Positions 12,352-25,100 are shown, counted from the stretch's first letter. The stretch: 64,000 nt of DNA from Cryptomeria japonica (GCF_030272615.1 NC_081408.1:621608476-621672475); one strand, 5' to 3'. Numbers and translations are program-made. The notes: a model not told the origin generated them from the letters alone.

Positions 12352-13314
12352 TGTTGGCAATTCACACTCATCCGATGATTTCAGGAGACTTCTAATGGCT
12401 TATTGTTTGTTTATGGTTTTCATTGATGTCAAATATTCATGGTGGTTCGATCTGGCAGTTGTGACTTATCTTAACTGGAAGATGGAGGTAACCGGCAGAA
12501 CAGGGTATCTCAATAATGCTTTGATCTAGAATGATCTCCAGTGATTTTGGTGTTTGTGGTGATTATTTTTGTGATCTCGGTGTTTGGTAAGACCTATAGG
12601 TAGAATGTGGTTATGATATTTTAATCCAGTGCTATGGTGTGTTCGAGATTGGAGCCGACTGTATCTACACGTCACATCTTTTGAATCATGGAGATTGTTT
12701 TTGTAGTGAGATCGGATATATAAGATCATTGTGGCAGTTGATTTTCAATGTGTTATATCTGTAGTGATCAGTTTTGATGCGATTGAGTGTAGTTTCATGT
12801 GCATATTTTGCTTTCAGATTAACTAGTAGCTAACTGAGACCGGAACAAGGTGATTAGCATAGTAGAGATAGTCAGCAATTCTGAGCCTAATCGAAACTCA
12901 TCTTGGCATGGTCAAATGCTTTTTGAGAGTTCAATTCATTGTACATTCCTATTGTAATCAAATTGTAAGCCAGTGAGACTTTCCTAAAGGTTGTATCCTT
13001 CCAAGCATATGTAATTGAGCAGTGAGCTCTAGGCAGTGAACCTGAATGCAAGTGCATTCCCATCTATGTAATATCTTTGTACTCCTAGCCATAGTATATG
13101 AATATTGTAGGTTCCATCCCCACCATAGTTTTTCCCTTTCTGGGTTTCCACATAAAAATCCAGGTGTTGTGGATTTGTGCTTTTATACTTGCATGTTTAT
13201 GTTCATATTTGTTATGCATAACTAATTGATGGATAAAGAATAAGTTTGTGGTTTTAATATCTAGTAGATCACTGATTCACCCCTCCCCCATCTCAGTGAT
13301 CCCTAATTCCAACA
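12352..13314 (+). repeat. 5' LTR of element H
   Basis: It begins TGTTGGCAATTCACACTCATC and ends TTCCAACA. It matches 18519-19508 and 44574-45507 over the whole length. TATATAAG at 12717-12724 is a likely TATA box and is conserved in the 3' LTR at 18917-18924. Confidence 0.9.
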
Positions 13315-13316
13315 AT

Positions 13317-13328
13317 TGGTATCAGAGC
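13317..13328 (+). other. Primer-binding site, initiator-Met tRNA type (element H)
   Basis: TGGTATCAGAGC, followed by another C, starts two bases after the LTR end. This is the same primer class as the Copia elements in the window. Confidence 0.92.
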
Positions 13329-13382
13329 CTAGTTCCTCTGAGGAAGCTTAACCACTTGAGGAAGATTTGGGAGATTGATTCA

Positions 13383-14535
13383 ATGGATTCTGGTTTCCAG
13401 AGACAACTCAATGTGACACTTGAGGATCTTAATGTTGCTAGAAGTAAGGTCTATACCTTGAAGAAGAATCTGAATGTAGTTGATGAATTCATTAGTGAAC
13501 TGAAGGAACAAGAAAGTATCTGTAGAGAAAAGAGGAAGGAATTAATGGACAAGTTGAAGGAGAACGAAGATCAGATCATGGAATACCAGGACAAAGCTGA
13601 TGAGGTTACCAAACTTGAAAGAGAGAATGCTACTTTGAAGAATGAGATGCAATCCATTGTGATGAGATTGAGTATCGGAAGAAGAATGAGGAGAATCCAA
13701 CACAATCATTGAAGGAAAGAGTTGATGAATGCTTCAGGCTTACCTATGAGAATGATCAGTTGAAGCTTGAGTTGACACAATCAAGGAATAATGGTCAAGA
13801 GCTTGAAAGATAGGTTATCACCTTGAGGGATGAACTTGATACTGCCAATGAATATAAAAACAAATTAAAAGCTAGTTCAGCAAGACTTGATGAGATGATG
13901 GAAAGTCAAGACATGGGAAAGATATGCGAGGTCTAGGATATGAGAAATGTGAATCCTCCAGATCTGGACAAGGCAATAGTAAACCTGATCAGAAGAAGAA
14001 CAAGAATTCTCTGGTAAGACAGCCTAAAGCTCATAAATTTAATGGTAGATGTTTTATTTGCAAAAAAATTGTCCATATGGCAAGTCAGTGCAGAAGTGGG
14101 ATGATTAATGGAATAATGAACAATAACAATATGATGAACAACATGAACAATGCTTCTACCTTTACCGGTCAATGTTTCATATGCAATAATTTTGGACACA
14201 AGTCAAATGTGTGTAGAGATTTGATTAATAACTTTCAGAACAAAAGATGTTATTCTTGTGGAATGTTTGGACATATCTCTAACCAGTGCAGGATGAGACA
14301 GAATCAGATGAACTTCAGACCTATGAAGAATAATGTCATTTGTAGAGCATGCAACAAAACTAGTCACATTGCAAAATATTGCAGAACCAAGAATAGTGCT
14401 CTGGTAGACAAGAGTAAATTAGATGAGAAGGGTAAAGAGAAAGTAGAAGAGATCATAGAGAAGCATGAGAAGATGCGGGTGAGAAAGGATGAATCTAAAA
14501 TAGATAATGGATATGTACCTGAATCCGGTGCATGA
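13383..14535 (+). pseudogene. Element H ORF1: coiled-coil, four-zinc-knuckle Gag-like protein
   Basis: The first ATG after the PBS (13383) opens a Lys/Glu-rich protein with heptad-like Leu spacing, so a long coiled coil is likely (to about 13920). A frameshift near 13665 and stops at about 13812 and 13937 break it. The last part (13924-14535) is open. It starts with MRGLGYEKCESS, a segment typical of SIRE-like Gag C-termini. It then has four CX2CX4HX4C zinc knuckles (14053-14095, 14173-14215, 14248-14290, 14341-14383) separated by Asn/Met-rich linkers, and a charged tail. The usual N-terminal Copia capsid domain is absent. Role by homology: RNA binding and particle assembly. Most Copia Gags have one or two knuckles, so four is unusual. 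Confidence 0.78.
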
Positions 14536-14942
14536 TCTTCATCGAGTAACTAGGGCTTTTGGTCTTAGGGGGAGGTAAACCAATGCAAATCTTGCAGTAC
14601 CCCTTTGATGAGATCTATGCTCAATGGATTACAAATGGAAGTTGATATCCGAAACTCAAATGGTTGATTGCGGCATCCGATAGTTGAACAGGGCATCCGA
14701 TTGAATATTTGAGGTGCATTAATTTCAAAGCAAAATTAGGGTTTGCAAAGTTAAAAGGGCAAATACAAGAATCATTATTCACTTTGCGAATAGTGTTTTT
14801 GAGCTGATAATCAAGGCGATCAAAGTTTCCAGGTGACCAAAGGACTAACAACAATCCGACAAAGTGATCTAGGGCATCCAACTGTTGTTTAGAGTATTTC
14901 TCGAAGGGTATTTTTCTGAATCTTATTTTTTGAGTTTTTAAA

Positions 14943-17900
14943 ATGGCATCTGCATCCTCCATTTCTACTCCATTGGTGGTTGAATTTAAGGACAAGACTC
15001 ATCCTATATTCAAGAAAAACCCCTATAATTCCATGGAGGATGACCCGGTTGGTGTATTTTATTTTGCATGGTGTTTTGCATGTAGATGATGTTCGAGCTT
15101 ATATTCACTATGAAATTGAAGAAATTGGCTTGGAAGACATTTTGAACCTTTACACAAACAAAATCATGGATGATGTCGGCAACCCTAAGCCAGAATTTGT
15201 ACAACTGAAAAGGAAGGGTTTCCCCCAATTTGTGAACTTTTCTACTTTCGATGATGAGTGGGTTCGATACGTGTTGTAGGATCCATGTTGAATTTATGTG
15301 GCTGGACAAACCCTACAAGATCACTGTAGAAGCAATTAAGGTTGTTACCTATTTGTATCAAACTGGTGAGAAGCCAAGGTTACGGAAGGTTACAAACCCT
15401 ACCATAAACAAGTTAACTAGTGCAGAGTTTGATTAAATATCAATGAAGATAGGCACAATAAGGGAAGGTGATGTTAAGTTTGTTGCTATGGTGATTGGAT
15501 ACAAGGTGTATCAATCCAACAGATTAAATTTGGTTTTCGGCACCGCAATTCATGCAGCTTACAAGATGGTCAAGGAAGATGGTCACTATGACCTATGCAA
15601 TGTGTTGTTGGAGTTGCTGATTAGTTTAAAGAAAATTAAACAGGATAAGAAACATTTTTAAATTCGGATCTTTGATTACATGTCTTGCCTTATACTTCAT
15701 GAATCAAATCCCTAGAACTGGCAGTCTAATGGGCCTATGACAAATCGGTTGCACATTAGATAAAGAAAGGACTTGACAATCTTGGAAACCAAGACAATCA
15801 GAATGTTTCTCTGTGGGCTTTCTTCAATTTTGGGAGAAGATGAAGAAAAGAGTGTGTATCCCCAAGGAAATTGTTAAGAAGTATGAGGGGACAATATGCT
15901 TTATGGTGAATAAAGATGAATGTTTGATGGAAGCAGTTCAACCTCGGACTGTTTGGATAATGCCAATGGCATACGAAGTTGATGAGGCTACCTTGGAAGC
16001 TTATGATCAACACTTGCTTAATTCTCCAGAAGAAACCAAGGAGGAGAGGTTCGGAACCTGTAAATAGAATTCAATGGAGTTACACTCCAAATTTACCAAA
16101 CCAAAAAGGAAGAGGAAGGTGGCAAAGATTGTAGAAGATATTCTTGTTGAAGAAGGCCACCCCCAAAAGAAAAAGAGGGATGTTAGGGAAGAAAGGGATG
16201 CAATTGAGAAGGAAGAAAAACATAAGACTGTATTTGCTCTTGTTAAGATAAAGGTAGCAGGACCTTCTCCTGCTCCGATGAAGACACCTACAGCTGAAGC
16301 TGAACCCTCTGGTGTATCTGCAAAGGAAAAAGGTGTTCTAAGGAAGAAGCAGAAGACCCAAAGAGAATATGTGGTGGTCACTCCAGTGAAGTCTACAACT
16401 GAATCTGACTCACAAGGCACCAAAGAAAGGATAATTTGCTAGGGTAATCCAATGGTGACAAGGGTGAGCAGAAGAAGAAGAAGAAGGTAAGGTTTGAACT
16501 TGAACCAAAAGGCCAAGCTAAGAAAGGGAAGAAGACAAAATCAAATCTTGATGAAGCCATAGAATCCGGTAAGATAAAATCTTCAAAAATAGAGTACCAT
16601 ATTATTCCTCCATTATCTACATAGGAACTAATTGATGAGATTATTAAAAATGGAAATTTAAAGAATACATCTATATATTATGTAAATATGGATGATAAAG
16701 ATCAGAGGTAGATAGAAGAAGCAGTAATTTTGTATATGGATGTATTTATCAAGGCATTGATTGAATTGGAAAAATATCTTCCCAAAGAATTGTATAGTCT
16801 AATTGATGCTAGAAGAAAAATAGCTAGCCAAATGGATAGGGAAATAAAGGAGAGTGAATTGGTCAATCAGTGCACTAGTATCACCATAGAAGAAATTGAT
16901 AGATTAATTGCATTGGAAAATAAAAAGGAATTCTAAAGCAAGCACGGGGTTAATAGTTTGATGGTCAGCAGAGTTGAGGAAATAAGGAGAGAAACCAGTG
17001 AAATATGGAAAAGTTTCTCACTGAGAACCAACTTGTAGATACTGACACTCCAAATAATGCCACTCAGTCAGATAACCCTCTGACAAATAATGTAAATAAA
17101 AATGACACTCAGGACATTGGTGAACAACAAGTTTTGGATTTTGTTGCAGATGAGCCTACAAAAGATAATGACAAACCAGCGGAGGCGGGGGATGGTGCAC
17201 CAAGTGGTGACACCGGTGCACAAGAGGCACCTACAAAGATAAAATCTGGACCTGTTGAGGGTGAGAAGAAGGAAGAGGAGAAATAGGTTGAACCAAATAA
17301 GGATAAGGACAAAGATAAGGGTAAGGGTATGAAAACACTGGTGATTGTGGCAATTGACACTGCCAAAACTCAAAGCCTAGGGATTTTCCCACAATTCAAC
17401 ATCAATTTTGATAAACCATTCAATCAAATGTCTTCGGCTGAGAGAATGATAGTTGTTGCTTCTCTTCAAGCGCAAGCCAATCAAGAGTTATCCCAATCAA
17501 AATCAAAGGAGAAGAAACTTATTGATAAATCAGTTAAAGTTTTGGGACAGGTAGTACCGGAAGTGCAACTTGATGCAAACACCAATTCATCTGGTAAGCT
17601 TCAAAATTCAATTGATCATATATCCACCAAATTTTATTCTTTATCTAAAGCATTAGCCCGGCAAGATATGGAAAAGTTTAAGGATGCTAAAACTCAAATA
17701 TTTTTGCAAATGATCAATAATGATAAGGCCCAATTAGATAAAGAGCTAAAATTGATTGATGAGGCCTTGGTAGAAGGTGTGTAAAATATACAAGTCTTGT
17801 CTAATTTTGACCAATTTTACTACTGACATAGACAAGCAAATAGAGAACTATAAAGGATAGTTAACTCGGATTTCTCAGGCCTATGATCCCACAGCCAATT

Positions 17901-18201
17901 TAATCGGCAGTATTGAGGGTCAAATTTTGAATATAACTGAGTAGATTAGAAATTTTGAAAAGGAGGAGAGGATAATCCGACGAACAAGTGAACTCTGGAA
18001 TCTAATTGGTCCTTGGCTGGACACCTTACTATATCAAAAATGGACTGTATTCAGAAATTGTCTCAAGAGACTCCTACTAAGATTGTTGCTGCCTATGTTT
18101 TGAATGGTCTTGTTTTAATTTTGGATAAGTTGCGAGCCAGTTGGAACACATACATTGGGTTCCTTAAGATGGCTTATGCAGACATATTGAAGCATGTATA
18201 G
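14943..18201 (+). pseudogene. Element H ORF2: long protein of unknown function, broken
   Basis: From an ATG at 14943 (MASASSISTPLVVEFKD) a protein-like sequence can be followed through frame changes near 15060, 15275 and 15655 and about ten stops, to 18201. That is roughly 1,050 codons. The first 350 residues look globular: RIHVEFMWLDKPYKIT and GEKPRLRKVTNPTINKLT (15280-15420), GYKVYQSNRLN (15500-15540), AAYKMVKEDGHYDLC (15555-15600). The middle (16080-16560) is Lys-rich with nuclear-localisation-like KRKRK and KKKRD. The segment 17005-17320 is acidic and Thr/Pro-rich, and 17329-18200 is helical. I do not recognise a family and see no catalytic signature of protease, integrase or RT. It takes the place of pol. 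Confidence 0.7.
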
Positions 18202-18261
18202 ATTTAATCCTCCAGTAAATGTGTATATATGTACAACAAATTTTGATGGACATCCCATCTT

Positions 18262-18518
18262 TGGCATTGTTGTCAAAGGGGGAGAGATGCGGTGAAAAAT
18301 GTATAGGGGGAGAGATGAGGTAAAAATGTACAGTGTACCGATTGTATGTATGGAGTGTACAACCTGGTGTATTGTAGATTCATGATCTAAGGGGGAGCCT
18401 TGGAATTCTTGTAATTTAGGTATTCCTTTATTCTTTCATTATTCTTTCATCTAGTTGTATAGATTTCAGCACTTAGCCATTTTTCTCAAGTGTTGCCATC
18501 AATTCCAAAGGGGGAGAT
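18262..18518 (+). other. 3' untranslated region with repeated polypurine tracts (element H)
   Basis: G-rich purine runs of AAGGGGGAG type occur near 18276, 18305 and 18389, and as AAAGGGGGAGAT at 18507-18518 directly before the 3' LTR. The last is the functional position for plus-strand priming. The upstream copies could be extra priming sites, as suggested for SIRE-type elements, or decayed duplicates. Confidence 0.7.
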
Positions 18519-19508
18519 TGTTGGCAATTAACACTCATCTAGTGATTTCAGGAGACTTCTAATGATTTATTATTTTTTTAGGGTTGTCATTTATGTCAAC
18601 TCTTCATGGTGATTTGGTCCAAGAGTTGTGACTTAGCTTATCCGGAAGATGGAGGTAACTGATAGACCGTTAACAAGGTAAAACAAGGCAAAACAGGGTA
18701 TCTCAATAATGCTTTGATCCGGAATGATCTCCAGTGATTTTGGTGTTTGTGGTGATTGTTTTTGTGATCTGCATGTTTGGTAAGACCTATAGGTAGCGTG
18801 TGGTTATAATATTTTAATCTGGTGCTATGGTGTGATCGAGATTGGAGCCGACTTCATCGACACATTACATCTCTTGAAGTCGGCTTGATGGAGATTGTTT
18901 TTGTGGAGAGAATGGATATATAAGATCGTTGTGGCAATTGATAATTGGTGTGTTATGTGTGTAGTGATCAGTTTTGGTGTGATTGAGCATAGTTTCACAT
19001 GCTCATTTTTATTTCAGATCAACTGGTTTCTGACTAAGACCAGGACAGGGTGATTAGGAGAGCAGAGATAGCCAGTAATTCTGAGCCTAACCAGAACTCA
19101 TCTTGGCATGGTCAGATGCTTTCTAAAAGTTCATTTCATTGTGCATTCCTATTGTAAACAAATTGTAAGTCAGTGAGACTTCCTTGAAGGTTGTAGCCTT
19201 TCGGGCATATGTAATTGAGAAGTGAGCTCTGGGCAGTGAGCCTGAATGCAAGTGCATTCCCATCTATGTAATTTTTATGTACTCTTGGTCATAGTATATG
19301 AAATTGTGGGTTATAGCCCCACCGTGGTTTTTCCCTTTTCAGGTTTCCACGTAAAAATTATGGTGTTGTGGATTTGTACTTTTATACTTGCATGTTTACG
19401 TTCATATTTGTTATGTATAATTAACCGATGGATAAAGAATAAGTTTGTGGTTTTAATCTCGGGTAGATCACTGATTCACCACCCTCTCAGTGATCCCTGA
19501 TTCCAACA
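18519..19508 (+). repeat. 3' LTR of element H
   Basis: TGTTGGCAATTAACACTCATC ... ATTCCAACA, 990 bp. It differs from the 5' LTR by many substitutions and a few indels, so the insertion is old. Confidence 0.9.
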
Positions 19509-19825
19509 AGTTTTGCAAGTCTCTTTGTATCTTGCCCTAAGGTTGTGCACCTTAGAATTGCAAGTCCATCAAGTGCATATTTCTCCTCGGTAGTGAGCCT
19601 AAAACCTTGTAATCAGTTTTATTATATTGTGAGTGTGATTCTCACCTTGATTTCTCCCTTATAGGATTTTCCACGTAAATCTAATGTTCATGTGTTGAAT
19701 GTGCTTTGTGATTTTATGCTTTGCAATTATATTATAATATTAGTTGTTATATGGATATTAAAGCAATTGATCTAGACTAATTCACTCCCTCCCCTATTGG
19801 TCTTACGGTGTATTTGACAAAAAAA
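19509..19825 (+). repeat. Probable LTR tail of family I (continues from 12351)
   Basis: It begins with the TSD copy of H and carries an LTR-end architecture (gtagtgagcct near 19588, TTTCCACGTAAA near 19667, C-rich stretch near 19785). No PBS follows, so this would be a 3' or solo LTR end. Confidence 0.35.
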
Positions 19826-20649
19826 CCCTCTCAAAAAGCAAGATATGTAATGCATGAAAATAATATGAACTGCAAAATGAATGGACTAAGAAGCCTCCAA
19901 TAAAATGTCCCAAATGAATAGGAGCATGAAGAACATCATCTGAAGCACAAAGAATATGTAGACAATTGTTAAATGATAATTGCTATAGTGTTGAATGAAG
20001 AACCTCCTCTAAAACCAAGATGATAATTTGGATCAAGAAGACAAGAATTTGCATGAGTGCCCCCAATGGCACTACTCGAACAAATGGATAGAAAAAAAAG
20101 GCAAAACATCTGACAATAAAAGATATAAATAGCACATTAATCTATGTGAGTGACCCCAACAATACTACTAAACCATACAAGAGTAAACTTCTAGTCAAAA
20201 ATATAGGTACCAATAGTCTGAAGAGCATTGATCAATAGAATATAGAAGGTTGCATCCACAAAACTAGAATGCAAGAGTGTATATATTGTAAAAGCTCCAT
20301 CTTGTTGAAAGACAACCACTACATCTGAATAGTACATAGGAACAAACACTGAATACGTATCTCACTCTAAAGAAAAACCAAGGAAGCATTAGCACCAACA
20401 ATAGAAACCCCTCATAATGCAGACAAGGGAGAGGAATGATAGGTCCACTGAAATTGTTTGTTATCATGAAGTGCATAAAGGAGAATATGAATGTGCACAA
20501 AAATGCATTTGCAACTAAAAAAAGGTATGCAATCAATGAACACACGCATGGGACAATTATTTTAAGGATTAAATGTTATCATAGAGGGATACTCACCAAA
20601 CAAAGGTGTGATAGAAAAAGAAAAGGCACAACACAAGCAAATTCTTATC
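19826..20649. other. AT-rich, no gene recognised
   Basis: Short open frames on both strands (for example 20264-20545 and 20436-20762) have no protein-like features. It is probably decayed retrotransposon sequence. Confidence 0.55.
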
Positions 20650-21097
20650 ACATGTCACTTCTCATATTGAGACACTATCTTAGTCTTCATCATCTTCTGT
20701 TGTTCATGATCATATTGGTATTGGCTCATGCATATCCCTGTTCATTCAAATTAGTAGGTTGATTATCTCCTTCCAGTTTTAGCTTTGTGAGATGACTTCT
20801 TGCCAGATATTGTAGAGTTATTTGTTGAGTCGCACATTCCATACATTGGGGACATATTTGAGGATCTTCACTTCCTCTTTGATGGCATTTTAAGCATTCT
20901 TGTCATCCCATCTTCAATGCCTTCAAAGGTTTTTCATCAAGTATCTTCATAGTTGTTTGGATTTGCTTCAATTGACATAGCACATCATAATTTAGACATG
21001 TGGATAGTTGACTAGTCTTTCATGGAATACATCTTGAGATTTTTCCTTCCATCTCTTTTCATCGAGGTAAGCAATTTTTTATCAACTTTGTAGCAAA
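20650..21097 (+). repeat. Internal fragment of family E, second copy
   Basis: Positions 20654-21066 align with 33903-34316 (shared CTCATATTGAGACACTATCT, GGTATTGGCTCATGCATA and GGATCTTCACTTCCTCTTTG). Both copies are degenerate Gag-region-like sequence. This copy is cut at 21098 by insertion of Copia A. Confidence 0.7.
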
Positions 21098-21990
21098 TGT
21101 TGAGAAAACTAGTGTCTCAACCTTGCATTTACATGAGGTTACTATTTATAGTAAGTTTTCATTTGAGCACGAAATGGTGTGAAACTCCCCAAATATTTTG
21201 GTTGGATAGATAAGCATTTTGATAAAGTTTTTTTCCAAGATCGCAGCTAGTTTTGAAGTTATGAAAGTTTCCATTTTGGAGGGGTGCGATGAAAGGCTTA
21301 AATTTAATATTGAATACTTTAGAGGCTTTTAAATAACCTAAAAAGTGTTCATAAATGGTGTATCAGTTTACAAGTTAATAGAGCATTTCACGAGCTTTTT
21401 GATGCTTCAAACGGTGCATCAATCGGACACACGGTTCACAAGTTATGGCCTCCTGAAGTTTGGACTCCTAAAATAGGAAATATAAAATGCATCGGAAACA
21501 TAAATGAGATGTAAAATGGAGGAACATGTGTTGATGTGTGTTTTGACACATCATAGGGCATCTAGATTTGAGATAAGGTTTGCTATACTTTATTGGGTGG
21601 TTTTAGCCCATGGTTTTGTAATATTATTTGATGATTTCTTATATTGTATATCCTATATATGTGTGTGAGATAGAGGTTGTGTGTAAGAGTCTTATGGCTA
21701 TTGATTTACCTCTAGATCTTTGATTAGTGGTACTCCTGTAAATAGCTTTCTCTACAAGTATATTGTAATCTATTTTTAATTGTTTAATAATATATTGGGT
21801 GGCTTTTGAAATGTGGGGTTTTTCTCCCGAAAGCGTTTTCCCCATGTAAATCACTGTGTTGTGGTATGAATGTTATTATGTCTATTTATGTTAAGTTTTT
21901 GTAACTATTTCAACGATCTGTAAAAAAAATTGCATTACACTCCTCTCAAGGTTAGTGTAGTAAGTTTCTCCACTACTTAACTTCCTTACA
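21098..21990 (+). repeat. 5' LTR of Copia A
   Basis: TGTTGAGAAAAC ... CTTCCTTACA. It pairs with 31673-32564. TATATAT at 21654-21660 is a likely TATA box. Confidence 0.9.
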
Positions 21991-21992
21991 AG

Positions 21993-22004
21993 TGGTATCA
22001 GAGC
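21993..22004 (+). other. Primer-binding site, initiator-Met tRNA type (Copia A)
   Basis: TGGTATCAGAGC, two bases after the LTR end. Confidence 0.93.
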
Positions 22005-22109
22005 CTGATCACCTATGGTTTTAGTTGTGGGTTGTTGGATTTTTTTAACTAATCCAGATTTGAGTGGGAGCTTGTACAGAAGATTTGATCTTGTTGCGGG
22101 AATTTTCAG

Positions 22110-25100
22110 ATGGCAAGTTCGTTAGGGAGAATAGAGGTGGAAAATTTTAATGGAAATAATTTTGAGATGTGGAAGCTAAAGATGGAAGATCTACTAATAG
22201 ATCGATATATGTGGGATGTTGTTGATGCGAATGTCCAAAGACCCTCAAATCCTACTACGATTGCTCAATATGATGTTTTGGACCGTAAATCCAAGGGTCC
22301 AATAAGACTGTGCTTGGAAGACTCTGTTCTGATCAATGTCCATGAAGAGAATACCATAAAGAAGTTATGGACTAAGCTCGGTGAGATGTATCAATCCAAA
22401 TCTTTATTCAATCAGATTTTCTTGAGGAAGAAATTGTATTCCTTGAAAATGGAAGAGGGTGGACAAATTGCAGACCACCTGGAAGCTTTTAATATGTTGG
22501 TGCTTCAATTGGTATATGTTGGTGTTAAGATGAATGAGGAGGAGAAAGGTCAGACCTTTTTTTTTTCTTTGTCAGATTCATGGGAATCTCTTGTTATGGC
22601 TATCAGTAGTACTTCTATTGTTTTGAAGTTTGAAGATTTGGTGGGTACCCTACTTGGTTAAGAGATGCGGAGGAAGATATCGATCAGTTTGAAGGAAGCC
22701 CTAATTTTTCATGGAAGACCTAAGGAAAAAGGCAAGAAGAATTAGAAGCATAATAAATCCAAGTCCAAAGGAAAATCAAAATCTCCTGAAAAATCCAAAG
22801 TCATCTATCGGAATTGCAGTAAACCAGGACACATCCCTAATGACTGCAAAGAAGAAAAGAATAAGAAAAAGAAGTAGTACAATTTTGATTATGAGTCTGA
22901 GAAGGAAGATAGTGATGTATTCATTGCAAGTTTGGCTACTCATGCAGGTAACAATGTATGGTTAATTAACACTGGTGCATCTTTTCATATGACTTCCAAT
23001 AGAGATGGTTTTTTTAATATGAAGAATTCAATGGAGGTAGGGTGTACTTAGGTGATGATTCACATTTAGATATTGTGGTAAAGTTAGGATCAGGTTTCCT
23101 AATGATAGAATAAAAAGGATTGGCAATGTGTTGCATATCCCTAGATTAAAATGAAATTTATTATCTGTGAGCAAATTGATAGATGCGGGTGTTTGGGTAG
23201 TCTTTTCTAATGCAGGATGCAAGATGATTAAGGGTGCTATGGTGATTGCTAGAGGTGTAAGGTTTGACGATTTTTATAAGCTAGAGGCATACATTGTTGA
23301 GTGTAATAGCACTTCTATAAAAAGTAAATTTGCGGATACTTTGTTGAAAGATTTGAGGGTTTTTCCTTCAGTGGATGGACATGGATTTTGGGTACTTGAG
23401 GGTGCTCTTTTTTTAAAGCAACGTTACCTACAAAGAAGACTATGTTATGGCACCAGAGACTTGGCCACATTGAGAAAAGGATCTAAGGACCTTGAAAAAT
23501 AAAAACCCTGTTGAAGGTTTGAATGATTGTAATCTTGACTTTGATTTTTTGTGAGCATTGCATTTAAGGAAAACAAAACCATGTTCAGTTTTACTCAAGT
23601 TCTCATAAATCTTGTAGTGTTTTGTATATTATTAATCTGATGTGTTTATTCCTGTAGTTGTTCCTTCAATTGAAAAATCCACATATTATGTTTCATGTAT
23701 TGATGATTTTAGTAGAAGGACATGGGTATATTTTTTAAAGAGTAAATCTGAAGTTTTTCAGTCGATTTAAAGAATTTAAAGCAATGGTTGAGTTGCAAAC
23801 TGGAAAGAAAATTCAATGTGTTTGAGGACTGATAATGGTGGTGAATTTTTTTCTAATGATTTTGATAGATTCTGTAAAGACTGTGGCATTAACAGATAGA
23901 ATAAAACTGTTGGTGTAAATAATTATTCATCATGGATATTATTACACCTTACTTGAGTTTACTTAGAAAATGCATTTCATAGTAGTTTGGGTATGAGACA
24001 CTTGGGTGTTTGTGCCACATTGGGATAGTATGTGTAGGAGAATTTTCACCTTTATGGTGTTGATCTTGTTACTACTTTATCATATCCACTTATTATGGAG
24101 TGATAATTCCACCTTCGGTGGGTGATCCACCTCATGTGGAATATTTTATTGTTTCTCCTACCTACCCACACCTATTTCCTACATACCCTTGTTTCTTATT
24201 GAGCCACATGTCATGTTTGTGTGCTCACATATCCATATAGCCTTGCCTATATATGCAAGCTCATATTCATTGTATGAACAACTATTGAACTATTGATCAT
24301 TTATCTATTGATGAGAATACAGTTTATTCTTGTCCTATATTTTGTCTCTCTATTTTGTACATTTCATTGAGCTCTTGATCTTGGCAAAATCTCACTATGT
24401 ATTCTTCACAACATAATGGATTTGCAAAAAGAATGAATAGGACATTGATTGAGAAGGATAGGAGTATGCTTAATGGTGCTGGTCTAGAACAAAAATTTTG
24501 GGTTGAAGTTGTTGCCATTGCTTGCTACTCGATTAACAGGCCTCCTACATCAGCTCTTGTTGATACAATGCCTATGAAAACGTGATCGAGACACAAGCCT
24601 TCATTAAGAAATCTTAGAGTTTTTGGTTGCGAGGCATATGCACATGTGCCAAAGGAGAAGCGAAAAAAGTTGGATAACAAGGTTGTGAAATGTATCTTCA
24701 TCGGATACAGTTATGTTGTGAAAGGATACAACCTTTGGGACCCTGTTGCACAAAAGGTAATTTATAGTAGAAGTGTTATTTTTAGAGAAATTAAGTCTCC
24801 TTATGTTACATTGTATCCAAAACAGACTAAATAGGAAGATGTGATTCAATTCCCTTCTATGCCTGAAAGAGTTGAATAGAGACTCATAGATAGGCAAGAA
24901 GTTGAGGAGAGCTCATCTAGCTTTGAATCTTCAGAAGAGGAGGAAGAACCTCCAACTCATCTTCTTTGAATGTCTACAAGACATAGACAACCACCTAAAA
25001 GTTATTCACCTGATGATTAGAGATGTATTTTTTATTTGAATACTAATGTGGATGAACCTACATCTGTAGAAGAGGCATTAGGTATGAATGATGCAGAATC

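Larger units (their letters stand above)
12352..19508 (+). mobile_element. LTR retrotransposon H, SIRE/Copia-like with unfamiliar ORF2
   Basis: A complete 7,157-bp structure: LTRs of 963 and 990 bp, Met-tRNA-type PBS, two coding regions and PPT. It is flanked by AGTTC (12347-12351) and AGTTT (19509-19513), a 5-bp TSD with one C/T difference. The G-rich 3' untranslated region beginning TTGTTGTCAAAGGGGGAGA near 18268 is typical of SIRE-type Copia elements. No protease, integrase, RT or RNase H motif can be found in any frame between 13.3 and 18.5 kb, so it would need enzymes from a partner element. A solo LTR of the same family lies at 44574-45507. Confidence 0.85.

Noticed and set aside
15798-17373. 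Minus-strand frames (15798-16013, 16007-16423, 17068-17373)
   Set aside because: Shadows opposite the Lys/Glu/Pro-rich ORF2 of element H; the plus strand carries the coherent protein-like signal.
18519-19508. Possibility that the two H LTRs are independent solo LTRs
   Set aside because: They bracket a PBS and a PPT in the right orientation, and flanking bases match in four of five TSD positions, so one full element is the simpler reading.
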